Shown piece after piece: positions 8,471 to 16,296 of a stretch of DNA of 64,000 nt. A program made the translations under genes and the position numbers. Position 1 is the first letter of the stretch. Each line of letters opens with the position of its first letter. Source of the DNA: Bradyrhizobium macuxiense (GTDB lineage Bacteria; Pseudomonadota; Alphaproteobacteria; Rhizobiales; Xanthobacteraceae); contig NZ_VITY01000011.1 of NCBI RefSeq assembly GCF_007993935.1, positions 124,001 to 188,000 of the forward strand, read 5' to 3'. Under the pieces are notes generated by a model, which searched no databases, had not been told where the DNA came from, and saw nothing but the letters and a program-made list of their open reading frames with translations.

Positions 8471-10075
8471 TTAGAAAAATATCGAGGTGGACACCAACAA
8501 ATTCAGAGCATGTCCCGTTTCGCGGGTATGTATAATGCTTGTCGGGTTGTTGATGTAAGTCAATCCTACGCTTGCATATATCCCCGGTGCCAAATGCGCA
8601 GTATAGGTTCCTGAGATCGCTGTGCTGTCACGATGTACGAGATGCCCCTTGGTTAAGGCGGCATCCACTGCAAAGTTGCTCCAGACGGTGTTGGTGGCAA
8701 CAATAGCAATCTGATCGCTGGGCCGGCCGTCGAACAGGCCTTTCGCATAGAGACGAAGCTCGTAATATTGACTGACTCTATTTAGGTCAGGCGGAGCGTA
8801 CATGACAGAGAGCCCGCCATAGATCCCGCGGGATGCCGAGCCCTGGACATCGGACTGCCAGAGTTGTCGGTCAGCCGCGACATAGTAGACGTTGTTCGCG
8901 TTGGTTCTCGGCTGCGTCGGATGCTGCAAATTCGTGTAGCTGCTATCGTTGAAACCGATGCCAGCCCGTAACCAAGTCTCGGGTAAGCCCGGAGCAGCTT
9001 TGCGCTTGTAGCCGGTTTCATCGAGCCAAAGAATCCCCGCATTGGCCGTGCTCCAGTCCAGGCCGGTCGGGTTTTCGGTTATCTGCGCATATTGGCCATC
9101 TGGACTGAGTGAGCGCTGGATTGAGAACTTGTTATATATGTGATCATCAAAATTGTACTTCAGGTTGAGAGCTGGCGTGGGTGCTGCATTGTTGCTCATG
9201 CCGGCTTGAAACAGGATGTTCGACGAGGGTCCCAAAACGCTCGCTCCCGCGCTGCCTCCGACCACGGTGCCCGCGAACTCATTTTGGTTTCGGAGGTAAC
9301 CCATTTTGAGTTCGAGTTTCCCGCCGAAGAACGTCTGATAATAGGCAATTGTATTGATACCAAGCCTATCGGGCCCGCCGGGCTTCCATGTCCAATATTG
9401 CTGCTCAGCGCCCACGATGATCTGACCATCGGCAATTCCAAAGCGGCTGAGATCGTAGGTTACGATCATGAAATTCACGGAACCGAACGTCGGATTCTGC
9501 CCCATGTATAATTGATTGGCTATGCTGGTCCTGGCTGCGCCTGGCAGTTGATTATTTACGAGGCTGTTTACTGTGCCGCCAACATAACCGATGCCGACGT
9601 CTGCCAGCGCGGATCTAACGCCGTCTTTATCCTGATCTATCGTATCGGCGGGACCCGGTATATTGAGCCACATACCTTTTTCGCGGAGAGTTTCGAACTT
9701 TGCGAATGGATCGGCTGCTTTTTGAGTTCTGTTCGTTGCAACTGCATTCGCGCTGTTGCACTTTGTGGGAGGCATGCTGGAAAGTCGTGCGAGCGCCGAG
9801 GGACCGGAAGGACACGCTGCTTGTTTGCGCTGGCTGCGTTGGAGTTTCGGGGCCGGATCCTTTTGACCTCTTCTTTTGGCATCCTTATCCGCAGTGTCGC
9901 TGCTCGGGGTGAGCAGGCTGGTGGTTTGTGCCAGGGTCGAATTGCTGGCGAGACTCGCTGCGAGCGAAAGCGCGACCAAAAACCCTCCTCGCTTTGGAGT
10001 TGATCGAAGAATGGAAACGGGGGCTGCGACCGAGCATGTCCGAATCAAAATCGCCACAACAAAGCGAGCATGCAT
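8471..10075 (-). CDS. Carbohydrate-selective porin, OprB family
   Basis: The predicted precursor is 534 aa from the ATG at 10075. I preferred this start because a basic segment followed by FLVALSLAASLASNSTLAQ gives a signal peptide ending in a plausible AxA-like site; an upstream start at 10192 adds 39 unrelated residues. After a Lys/Arg/Ala-rich linker (about residues 55-130) come alternating beta-strand segments such as GMWLNIPGPADTI, VGAEQQYWTWKPGG and FFGGKLELKMGY, and the protein ends in Phe-Phe, as outer-membrane barrels do. OprB porins pass sugars across the outer membrane. No transport genes adjoin it, so the substrate is unknown. The long N-terminal linker is unusual and could include coiled coil. 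Confidence 0.8.
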   Translation of the reverse strand: MHARFVVAILIRTCSVAAPVSILRSTPKRGGFLVALSLAASLASNSTLAQTTSLLTPSSDTADKDAKRRGQKDPAPKLQRSQRKQAACPSGPSALARLSSMPPTKCNSANAVATNRTQKAADPFAKFETLREKGMWLNIPGPADTIDQDKDGVRSALADVGIGYVGGTVNSLVNNQLPGAARTSIANQLYMGQNPTFGSVNFMIVTYDLSRFGIADGQIIVGAEQQYWTWKPGGPDRLGINTIAYYQTFFGGKLELKMGYLRNQNEFAGTVVGGSAGASVLGPSSNILFQAGMSNNAAPTPALNLKYNFDDHIYNKFSIQRSLSPDGQYAQITENPTGLDWSTANAGILWLDETGYKRKAAPGLPETWLRAGIGFNDSSYTNLQHPTQPRTNANNVYYVAADRQLWQSDVQGSASRGIYGGLSVMYAPPDLNRVSQYYELRLYAKGLFDGRPSDQIAIVATNTVWSNFAVDAALTKGHLVHRDSTAISGTYTAHLAPGIYASVGLTYINNPTSIIHTRETGHALNLLVSTSIFF

Positions 10076-10768
10076 AGTGAACTCCGCGACCGCATTTGCT
10101 GGCCTTGAATGGATTGCGCTCCGGCCTGATTGGCCCCAGAGCTGACCCTCTCTTTGACGTCTGAGCGCGGCTGCCGTCACGCTTGAGAGCAACCGGCTTG
10201 TCTATCCCAGCGAGATCCGCTCAGCCTTTGCGGGCCTCGTCACAAACGGGCACGCCATGACATCGTCGGCGGCGTACGTGTCGGACAGCGGCCCAGACAG
10301 CTTTGAAGCCTGCTCGCTCGGCGAACGGGACCGAAAGTCCATCATGGACTTCCGTGAAAAAAGCGAGGTCGCGGTGCGGGCAGACCTGACCGTTGCAGGC
10401 GACGAGTTAGCACACCCATCAGGTCCATTGGCGCGGCCGGATCTATCTTGCATCCCGAATTCCTTGACGTGTGAACCACGCAACGTTCGTTGACGACGAT
10501 TGCCACGCGTGCGTCATCTCCATCAATTGCCAGGGTTGGTAGTTGACTGGGGCGCCGATGCGCCATCGCGGATTGCGCTGCTCGGGCGAGCACAGGTCGT
10601 CACCTTGACGAACTCTGGAGGTGCTTCTCGTCAGTGCGAGCCGAGCGTCAGGACTCGTGAGCGACGCCGCCGCTCAGCGTTTCACGCGCCTATCTCTGAA
10701 AGGTCATTAGGCCGCGACGTTGTCGTCTGCATCGTAAGCGCCGTTCTCGGGCGAGGGTTTTGAGGAGG
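10076..10768 (+). other. Intergenic region with no recognisable gene
   Basis: About 690 bases with only short, overlapping frames. One 16-base segment near 10646-10662 (GTCAG-N3-TCG-N2-AGC) partly matches half a tts box, but no coding gene follows on that strand for 650 bp. No other structure was seen. Confidence 0.4.
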
Positions 10769-11173
10769 CTACATCGATCCGGGAAGGAAATTGGTCGAGT
10801 TCAGGTTCTGGACCGCCACCATCCTCGTTAGTCCGCCGGGGATTTTAGGTGAGAGGACCGACATCATTGATTTTTCCAGCTTGACGCCGACCAGCGCACT
10901 CGGCCGAATCAGCCTGTCTTCGCCGAAAATCACCGTGAACGACCTATCATTGGCTTGGCATAGCTGACCACGGTTGCTTTCAACGGCGCAAGCTAGGATT
11001 CGAGAAGGCCGGAATTGCTCGCATTCAGGCAGGCCCTGCAAGATAATCTGCAAGGTTCGTTTGAATGACGACAAAAGGCTGCGCCACCGCCAGTGAAGAC
11101 AAGAACTATTGCTCCGCGGTGGCGCTATGATGTAGAGGCGGTTGTGCGCAAAGTATCTCGTTGCGCTGCTCAC
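10769..11173 (-). CDS. Hypothetical protein (low support)
   Basis: A 134-aa frame with a GTG start. The C-terminal half (RILACAVESNRGQLCQANDR onward) looks more protein-like than the Arg/Ser-rich N-terminus, so the true start may be internal or this may be a remnant. No domain or signal is recognisable and there is no clear ribosome binding site. Confidence 0.25.
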   Translation of the reverse strand: MSSATRYFAHNRLYIIAPPRSNSSCLHWRWRSLLSSFKRTLQIILQGLPECEQFRPSRILACAVESNRGQLCQANDRSFTVIFGEDRLIRPSALVGVKLEKSMMSVLSPKIPGGLTRMVAVQNLNSTNFLPGSM

Positions 11174-11327
11174 TAAGCGTTGCCTTATGAGAGCTGATGA
11201 CCAGTCGATCAGACGACGTTGCGGACGACAATATTGCTGACCGTCATGGTTCGCGGCAGCGCTTGATCATCTTGGGGTACCGCCTCAACGAGAAAAGCCA
11301 ATCCAGATCGGGGGCGTCGGACGAGGG

Positions 11328-11852
11328 ATGATGGAGATGATGGATCAAGCGGCCGCTTCGGATTTGCCGCCGGTCTTGCAAAGGTCGTCAAGACGCGTGC
11401 CGTGGGGTTTAGCGCTGATGGTTCTTCTCCTCGGCCTGTGCGCTGCAGGAGCCTATTGTTGGACAAACGTTGCAGAATTTGTCGAGACATCGACGGCCCG
11501 AGAAGTCGCCCCAAGGCCAGGTTTGTCATCGGAGGACAGGGCGACACTGTCTGAAGTTCAATCCGGACAACAAAAGGCGAGCGATCAGATCGCGGAACTA
11601 AATCGCAGTTTCGATGCTCAGCGGGCCGACTTAAAACGACTCTCGGATCAAATCGCAGCCCTGACTTTACGACTAGACTCGTTGCAGAATCCGGTACCCT
11701 CCGCTTCTCTTCCTCCCGTTCCTCCTTCACCGCAAGCCCACGCCGTTTCGAACCCCGCCAAGAAGCTCGTGCGGCCGGCCAAACCAGCGGGGGCGGTTTC
11801 CGTCGGAGGTGCGCCACTCACCCTTGGACCGAAGACTGACGAGCCCAGGTGA
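11328..11852 (+). CDS. Single-span membrane protein with coiled coil
   Basis: A 174-aa protein with one transmembrane helix (about residues 27-46, WGLALMVLLLGLCAAGAYCW). A predicted coiled coil follows (about 70-120, with the QIAELNRSFDAQRADLKRLS heptads), then a Pro-rich, Lys-containing tail. The short basic N-terminus suggests a type II topology with the coiled coil in the periplasm. Proteins of this shape are common in Bradyrhizobium but their role is unknown to me. An intrinsic terminator lies 50 bp downstream. Confidence 0.65.
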   Translation: MMEMMDQAAASDLPPVLQRSSRRVPWGLALMVLLLGLCAAGAYCWTNVAEFVETSTAREVAPRPGLSSEDRATLSEVQSGQQKASDQIAELNRSFDAQRADLKRLSDQIAALTLRLDSLQNPVPSASLPPVPPSPQAHAVSNPAKKLVRPAKPAGAVSVGGAPLTLGPKTDEPR

Positions 11853-11901
11853 CGTCCCTACAGGCCTAGTCCAGCCCTACCGGTTCCCGTTCGACGGGTA
11901 G

Positions 11902-11923
11902 GCCGCTTTCGCAAGCGGCTTTC
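11902..11923 (+). terminator. Intrinsic terminator after the coiled-coil membrane protein
   Basis: GCCGCTT-TCGC-AAGCGGC forms a seven-base-pair stem with a four-base loop at 11902-11919, followed by TTTC. It is correctly placed 50 bp downstream of the stop codon at 11852. Confidence 0.65.
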
Positions 11924-12332
11924 GGTTACGATACCCAAATCTTATGGTGGCGCCGATGTTCCCAACGAGACTTCGCCGAGATCGTCGCCATCATTGCGGT
12001 AGCCGACGGCAATCTAGGTCCCGATTTCGCAGAGCCATTTCTACAGATCTAGGCGCCGCCGCTGAACAGCGAAAATCCGCTGCGCCAAGCTTGAAATTGA
12101 GCTGGCTAGTTTTGGCGCCATGCTATGGATCTCGCAGATGCCCGCACGATGGCGAACGCGCTACTGGCAGCTGATGCCGTTGCGCGTGCAATGACCTGGA
12201 AGCTCAGGCCTGCGCCACCACACGTCACAGAGCCTTTGTCGGAAACCTCGCCAACCTGCTCGTGCCTCCTGCGATCTACGGGCTCGCGACAGGCGGTGAT
12301 GCCGTTGGATCCTCTTACGCTGGTTGACTGTG
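11924..12332 (+). other. Intergenic region with no recognisable gene
   Basis: About 410 bases between the terminator and the 3' end of the convergent hemN. Short frames only; nothing recognised. Confidence 0.4.
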
Positions 12333-13667
12333 TTAATAGGGTTTGCGGTCGAGGTGGGCGTCGAATGCGGCAGCAACGGTGCGTATCAAGAAGCGGTGCT
12401 CCTGCCTCAGGCGGATGAAGCCGTTTTGGATGTCCACTATTCCGTCCTCGGCGAGCATCGCCAATCGTTCAGCTGAATCGAGAAAAGAGCGCGGATCAAA
12501 CCCGTGGGCGGTACATATCGCCGACACGTCGGCCTCCAAATCGCACATCAGCCGCTCGATGATTGCGGCTCGAACGCGGTCTTCGTCAGTGAGACGGTAC
12601 CCCTTTGACGTCGCCAAACGGCCGGCTCTAATGTGTCGGCTGTAGGAACCCGTTACAACTTCGTTCTGGACGTAGGCGTCACCGAGCCGGCCGATGGCCG
12701 ACGTGCCCAAGCCGATCACGGTATTACAGGTGTCGGCTGAGTAACCCAAGGAGTTGCGCCGCAGGCGACCGCTTTTCTGCGCCAGCGAGAGCTCGTCGTG
12801 TGGCAGGGCGAAATGGTCGAGCCCGATTGGGTGGTAGCCGGCAGCGACCAGCGTATCGGCCACGGCCGCAGCCTGTTGGGCGCGGGTCGCGTGGTCCGGT
12901 AGCGCCGCCTCATCGATCAGGCGCTGTCGTTTCATATACGAAGGAACGTGCGCATAGCCGAAAACCGCAAGCCGGTCGGGACGCATGACCACCGCCTTCG
13001 TCGCGGACTCGACACAGGACTGCACCGTTTGATGTGGAAGGCCGAAGATGAGGTCGAAGTTGATGCGGCCTATTCCATGCTGGCGCAGATTTTCGATGGC
13101 AGCCACCGTCTGCGCCTCACTCTGGACGCGGTTGATCGCCTTTTGAACGATAGGATCGAAGCTTTGCACACCCAGGCTCGCGCGGTTCACGCCGGCTGCT
13201 CCCAAGGCTTCGGCCATCTCCATCGTAAACGTGCGCGGGTCGATCTCGACTGCGATCGTAGTCGTTTTCCTAAATGCGAAGCGGCGGCGCAAAACTTCCA
13301 TCAGGGCCAGAAACTCCGCGGGCTTGATGAGGGTCGGCGTGCCGCCGCCAAAGTGCACGTCACTCACAGGCAGATCTTGCGGCGCCTGCTCCGCTACCAA
13401 GCGAATCTCTTCACGCAGCACCGCCAAATAATCGAGGATTGGCGCATTCCGACGAGTGAAAGTCGTCGGGAAGCCGCAGTACCAGCAGATTGAGCGACAG
13501 AACGGAATGTGGAGATAGAGCGACACGGCGTCGCCAGCCGGCAATTCCTTCAGCCATTTCTCACAAGTCTCGGCGCCGACAACCGCGGAGAACTCCGGTA
13601 CAGTTGGATAGATTGTGTACCAAGGCAGGCGGGCATCGTAATACTTTTCCAGGATTGAGGTCCGCAA
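12333..13667 (-). CDS. hemN: Oxygen-independent coproporphyrinogen III oxidase
   Basis: HemN is a radical-SAM enzyme that converts coproporphyrinogen III to protoporphyrinogen IX without oxygen, needed for haem synthesis under microoxic conditions such as in nodules. The 444-aa protein has the usual HemN length. It carries the cluster motif CRSICWYC (Cys 57, 61 and 64, spaced CxxxCxxC), the preceding YLHIPF strand, and HFGGGTPT (about residues 105-112), all diagnostic. ATG 13667 begins MRTSILEKYYDARLPWYTIYP, as in family members. It stands alone on the minus strand. A FixK/FNR-like box lies about 66 bp upstream, which fits oxygen control. Confidence 0.92.
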   Translation of the reverse strand: MRTSILEKYYDARLPWYTIYPTVPEFSAVVGAETCEKWLKELPAGDAVSLYLHIPFCRSICWYCGFPTTFTRRNAPILDYLAVLREEIRLVAEQAPQDLPVSDVHFGGGTPTLIKPAEFLALMEVLRRRFAFRKTTTIAVEIDPRTFTMEMAEALGAAGVNRASLGVQSFDPIVQKAINRVQSEAQTVAAIENLRQHGIGRINFDLIFGLPHQTVQSCVESATKAVVMRPDRLAVFGYAHVPSYMKRQRLIDEAALPDHATRAQQAAAVADTLVAAGYHPIGLDHFALPHDELSLAQKSGRLRRNSLGYSADTCNTVIGLGTSAIGRLGDAYVQNEVVTGSYSRHIRAGRLATSKGYRLTDEDRVRAAIIERLMCDLEADVSAICTAHGFDPRSFLDSAERLAMLAEDGIVDIQNGFIRLRQEHRFLIRTVAAAFDAHLDRKPY

Positions 13668-13725
13668 CGGTCACCGCCCCATGCCTCTATGAGCATACCC
13701 TTGACCGCTGCGCTCGCCGGTGTCG

Positions 13726-13739
13726 TTGCGCTATGTCAA
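13726..13739 (-). promoter_or_regulatory. FixK/FNR-like box upstream of hemN
   Basis: The palindromic site TTGCG-N4-GTCAA differs by one base in each half from the FixK/FNR consensus TTGAT-N4-ATCAA. Its centre is about 66 bp upstream of the hemN start, so a class II promoter with the box at -40.5 would leave a leader of about 25 nt. FixK2 is known to activate hemN genes in Bradyrhizobium; this particular site is inferred. Confidence 0.5.
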
Positions 13740-13908
13740 TTGGTCCGCTTTAGCTGCGAAATCTGTCGCCCCGTCGATGATGCTGACCGAATCGTTTCGT
13801 GTCCCGTCAAGATCGATATTGTTCGAGAGAGGAGGCTACCTAAAGCCGCATTCATCAACTGGGCCGGTGCAAGCTGCTCAAGAGGTATTTTGACCTGGTC
13901 CAGTCGAA

Positions 13909-13980
13909 AAGCTGATGCGGATGCTCGCAGCTTTCGACCAGGATGTGGAAATCAAGGTACGGGCGCTATCGGATCGCAGC
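13909..13980 (+). pseudogene. Remnant of a HigA/XRE-type antitoxin gene
   Basis: The frame reads KLMRMLAAFDQDVEIKVRAL, which matches the conserved C-terminal strand of XRE-type antitoxins (LxxMLAALGxDVEIxVR). No helix-turn-helix precedes it in frame and no toxin gene is adjacent, so it looks like a decayed toxin-antitoxin fragment. The rest of 13740-14305 is without recognisable genes. Confidence 0.3.
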
Positions 13981-14305
13981 GGGGACAGTATGGGCGTTCG
14001 ACGAAGGGTAACCTAATCTGTACGAGGATGATGTTTCGCAATATGCGGTGGTGAACGGCAGGATCGAAGGTCTCGCTAACGACGACAAAGACCAGGGCGA
14101 TACCTGGATCTTGGGCGACCAGTTCCGTGAATTCGCAGCATGCGGATCGTATCGCGGGCTCGCTTGCGGCGCTCGGTATCGGGTGCTTGATTCTCGACTA
14201 GGAACCGGTCTTGGCGCGACTCGAAGCTCGTTCGACTCGTTTCTGCTTTGTGGGCACGCTCGCGACACGATTTCTGGTTTCACGCTTGCGAGCATCGGAG
14301 TGCGA

Positions 14306-15904
14306 CTATAGGCGAGGACCGGCCGTCGCTCCCGTCGCTTCCGCCTGAACCTCACCAACTCGCAATCTCCTCGGAGGAGGGGGCTCCAATCGAGTGCAGT
14401 CGGCGACGAACGCCGCGAAGGGCGTGATGTCGCCTTTGACGCTCGCAAGCTCCAAGGCCTGCATGTATTCGTTCCGTCGATCGACCGGGATGATGGTCCA
14501 TGGGTATCCGCCTTCGGCGAGCATCACGTTCATCAGAAAACGGCCCGTGCGGCCATTGCCGTCCGGGAGGGGATGAATGAAGGTGAACACAAAGTGGCCA
14601 AGGACCGCACGGACGCGAGGGTCCTTTTCCGCGTGCGAGCATTCGAAAAACGCTTCCATTGCGTCGGGCAGCGATTCCCACGCTGTCGGAGAATGTTCTG
14701 AGTTCCGGATAAAAATGAAATGCTGCCGGTAACCGGCCAGGCGCTCCGGCTTTAGCAGACCCGCAATGACAGACGGTTCGAACATGGCGCGGTACCACTT
14801 GAGGTGGTCTTCCTCTGCGACCATCGCCGCATCGGTTCCATCCAGCACGCGTTTCACCGATTTGACGACTTCCGCGAAGGCCAATTGGTAGCCTTTCGCG
14901 GCCATCGCGTCGGTTTGCTTTCTGTCGCCATCATCCGTTTCCGGGCTCCACTTTCCCGACTTCACCCGCTCGATGAGTTCTTCGCTTACCGAATAACCCT
15001 CGATCGACAGTGAATGGTAGGCGTCCGAAATGTATCGCTCGTTGACTGCGCTGATGTACGCGTCGATGTCCTCGACCTTGCTCGGATCGGCAGGAAACGC
15101 GGCGATGACCGCCTCGCGCATCTGAGCCCACATGAGGCGGACGCGGGTGACAACAGGGGCGACGGCCCGTCCGGGGCCCAAAGTGATGTATACCGGCCCC
15201 TGGAAAGGATCCTCCTCTCGCACCTGATGGTCCGCTCGCTTCATCGTGTCGACGATTTCGTCGGCGATAGCGGGTTTTCCCAACACCCGGTACGCGCCGG
15301 CGATCCTGCCTGCCGCTGCCGTTTTTCCGCCTTCGAGCAGCACCTTGAGGATGGCGCTCCGATCTCGAAGAGAGCCGAGAAGGGCGACCAAGTCAGTACG
15401 GTTGGTGCTCCAAAAATTGGGAGCTACGTCGCAGATCGCTTCGATCGTTGGATAAATACGCAGATTGGCGATCTCGCTCCCAGTGCTTTTCGGCAGATTG
15501 GTCCTGTAGGCGAAGAGGGAGGCGCCATGCGGAAGAGTGATGCTCCTGTTGTTGGCATCCGGCGCTTGTACGACGATCTGCGACGGGACGTTCATGTTAC
15601 CTGCGAGAAGGGGGATCGAACTTTCGGGGGACAGAACCCAGTTCGCTCCGAACCTTTCGTTCAGGTAACGCTGGCAGAATTCCCAGTAGGAAGTGTACCA
15701 GGAGGTGCTATCCCCGGAGCGTTCCTCCGAACGCGAGATCATTAGCCAGCCGTTCATTATTTCTTTGAGAAAGCCGGCTTTGGTGAGTCTCTCCCGATCG
15801 GTCCGACCGATTTCCGAGGTCTTCAAGACACGACGTTGTCCGTTATTGCTTAAGCCTCTGAGGGTGGACAGCGATTCTGCTAGTTTTTCATTGGCTGCGG
15901 CCAT
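14306..15904 (-). CDS. Fic-domain protein (predicted AMP transferase) with N-terminal winged-helix-like region
   Basis: A 532-aa protein. Residues about 15-57 (RRVLKTSEIGRTDRERLTKA) look like the AbiEi-type winged helix found on some toxin-antitoxin proteins. The Fic active site is HPLPDGNGRTGR at about 443-454, matching HxFx[D/E]GNGRxxR with Leu for Phe. SLSIEG near 298-303 matches the inhibitory [S/T]xxxE[G/N] motif placed upstream of the core, so it looks like a class II, self-inhibited Fic enzyme. Such proteins transfer AMP, or occasionally other groups, to target proteins. It is divergent from the Wadjet operon, and the gap between them holds 24-bp tandem repeats. A defence or regulatory link is possible but only positional. 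Confidence 0.88.
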   Translation of the reverse strand: MAAANEKLAESLSTLRGLSNNGQRRVLKTSEIGRTDRERLTKAGFLKEIMNGWLMISRSEERSGDSTSWYTSYWEFCQRYLNERFGANWVLSPESSIPLLAGNMNVPSQIVVQAPDANNRSITLPHGASLFAYRTNLPKSTGSEIANLRIYPTIEAICDVAPNFWSTNRTDLVALLGSLRDRSAILKVLLEGGKTAAAGRIAGAYRVLGKPAIADEIVDTMKRADHQVREEDPFQGPVYITLGPGRAVAPVVTRVRLMWAQMREAVIAAFPADPSKVEDIDAYISAVNERYISDAYHSLSIEGYSVSEELIERVKSGKWSPETDDGDRKQTDAMAAKGYQLAFAEVVKSVKRVLDGTDAAMVAEEDHLKWYRAMFEPSVIAGLLKPERLAGYRQHFIFIRNSEHSPTAWESLPDAMEAFFECSHAEKDPRVRAVLGHFVFTFIHPLPDGNGRTGRFLMNVMLAEGGYPWTIIPVDRRNEYMQALELASVKGDITPFAAFVADCTRLEPPPPRRLRVGEVQAEATGATAGPRL

Positions 15905-16164
15905 GGAGCTTGTTCCAGCGACTGACGGTTTGGTGCGGTTCCAATCTGGTTCTGTTGTGCGTGTACAATCATTTCATGCTTTATAAATACAATTACTTTG
16001 CGCATTGCAAAGACAATCATTTTATGATGTGTAAATACAATCACTTTTCTGCGTGCATTTTCAATCATTTTGTGCCGCAAATTGCCGGACCCTATAGGGG
16101 TGGCCAGCCGGCCGCATGCGACGTTGGGAGCCTCGACAGCCCGGCTGAAGTTATATAAGAACAT
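15880..16164 (-). CDS. Possible small protein made of 8-residue repeats, overlapping the fic start
   Basis: A 94-aa frame that crosses the 24-bp repeat array, so its central part is an eight-residue repeat of the form K[VM]IVF-x3 (KVIVFTHH, KMIVFAMR, KVIVFIKH, EMIVHAQQ). It ends 25 bases inside fic in another frame, so it could act as a leader peptide. The ribosome binding site is weak. The frame may be open only because a 24-bp period preserves it; the repeat may instead be a DNA-level operator. I do not recognise a family. Confidence 0.3.
   Translation of the reverse strand: MFLYNFSRAVEAPNVACGRLATPIGSGNLRHKMIENARRKVIVFTHHKMIVFAMRKVIVFIKHEMIVHAQQNQIGTAPNRQSLEQAPWPQPMKN
15941..16084. repeat. 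Six-unit 24-bp tandem repeat between fic and jetA
   Basis: Units begin at 15941, 15965, 15989, 16013, 16037 and 16061, exactly 24 bp apart. Each begins [A/C/T]CAAT[C/T], and five of the six continue as ACAAT[C/T]A[C/T]TTT or a close variant; the remaining half of each unit varies. The array is much richer in A+T than its surroundings and lies in the 392-bp divergent gap, about 240 bp before jetA and adjoining the fic start. There are no unrelated spacers, so it is not CRISPR. It could bind a regulator shared by both genes. Confidence 0.8.
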
Positions 16165-16296
16165 AATGTGAACTATTTCTCTGGTTGTATGCTTTCCACC
16201 TCACTCTCAATTACAATATCCCTCCAGTATATCATGAGTTTAGAGACCGGCTTGATGTGTCCATCGGGGTGAAGTCGGTCCCAGGAGCAACCTCCA

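Noticed and set aside
10646..10662. Half tts-box (GTCAG-N3-TCG-N2-AGC)
   Set aside because: Only part of the consensus fits, the TT core is missing, and no coding gene follows on that strand for 650 bp.
15941..16084. CRISPR-like array
   Set aside because: The units are contiguous 24-bp repeats without unrelated spacers, and no cas gene is present.
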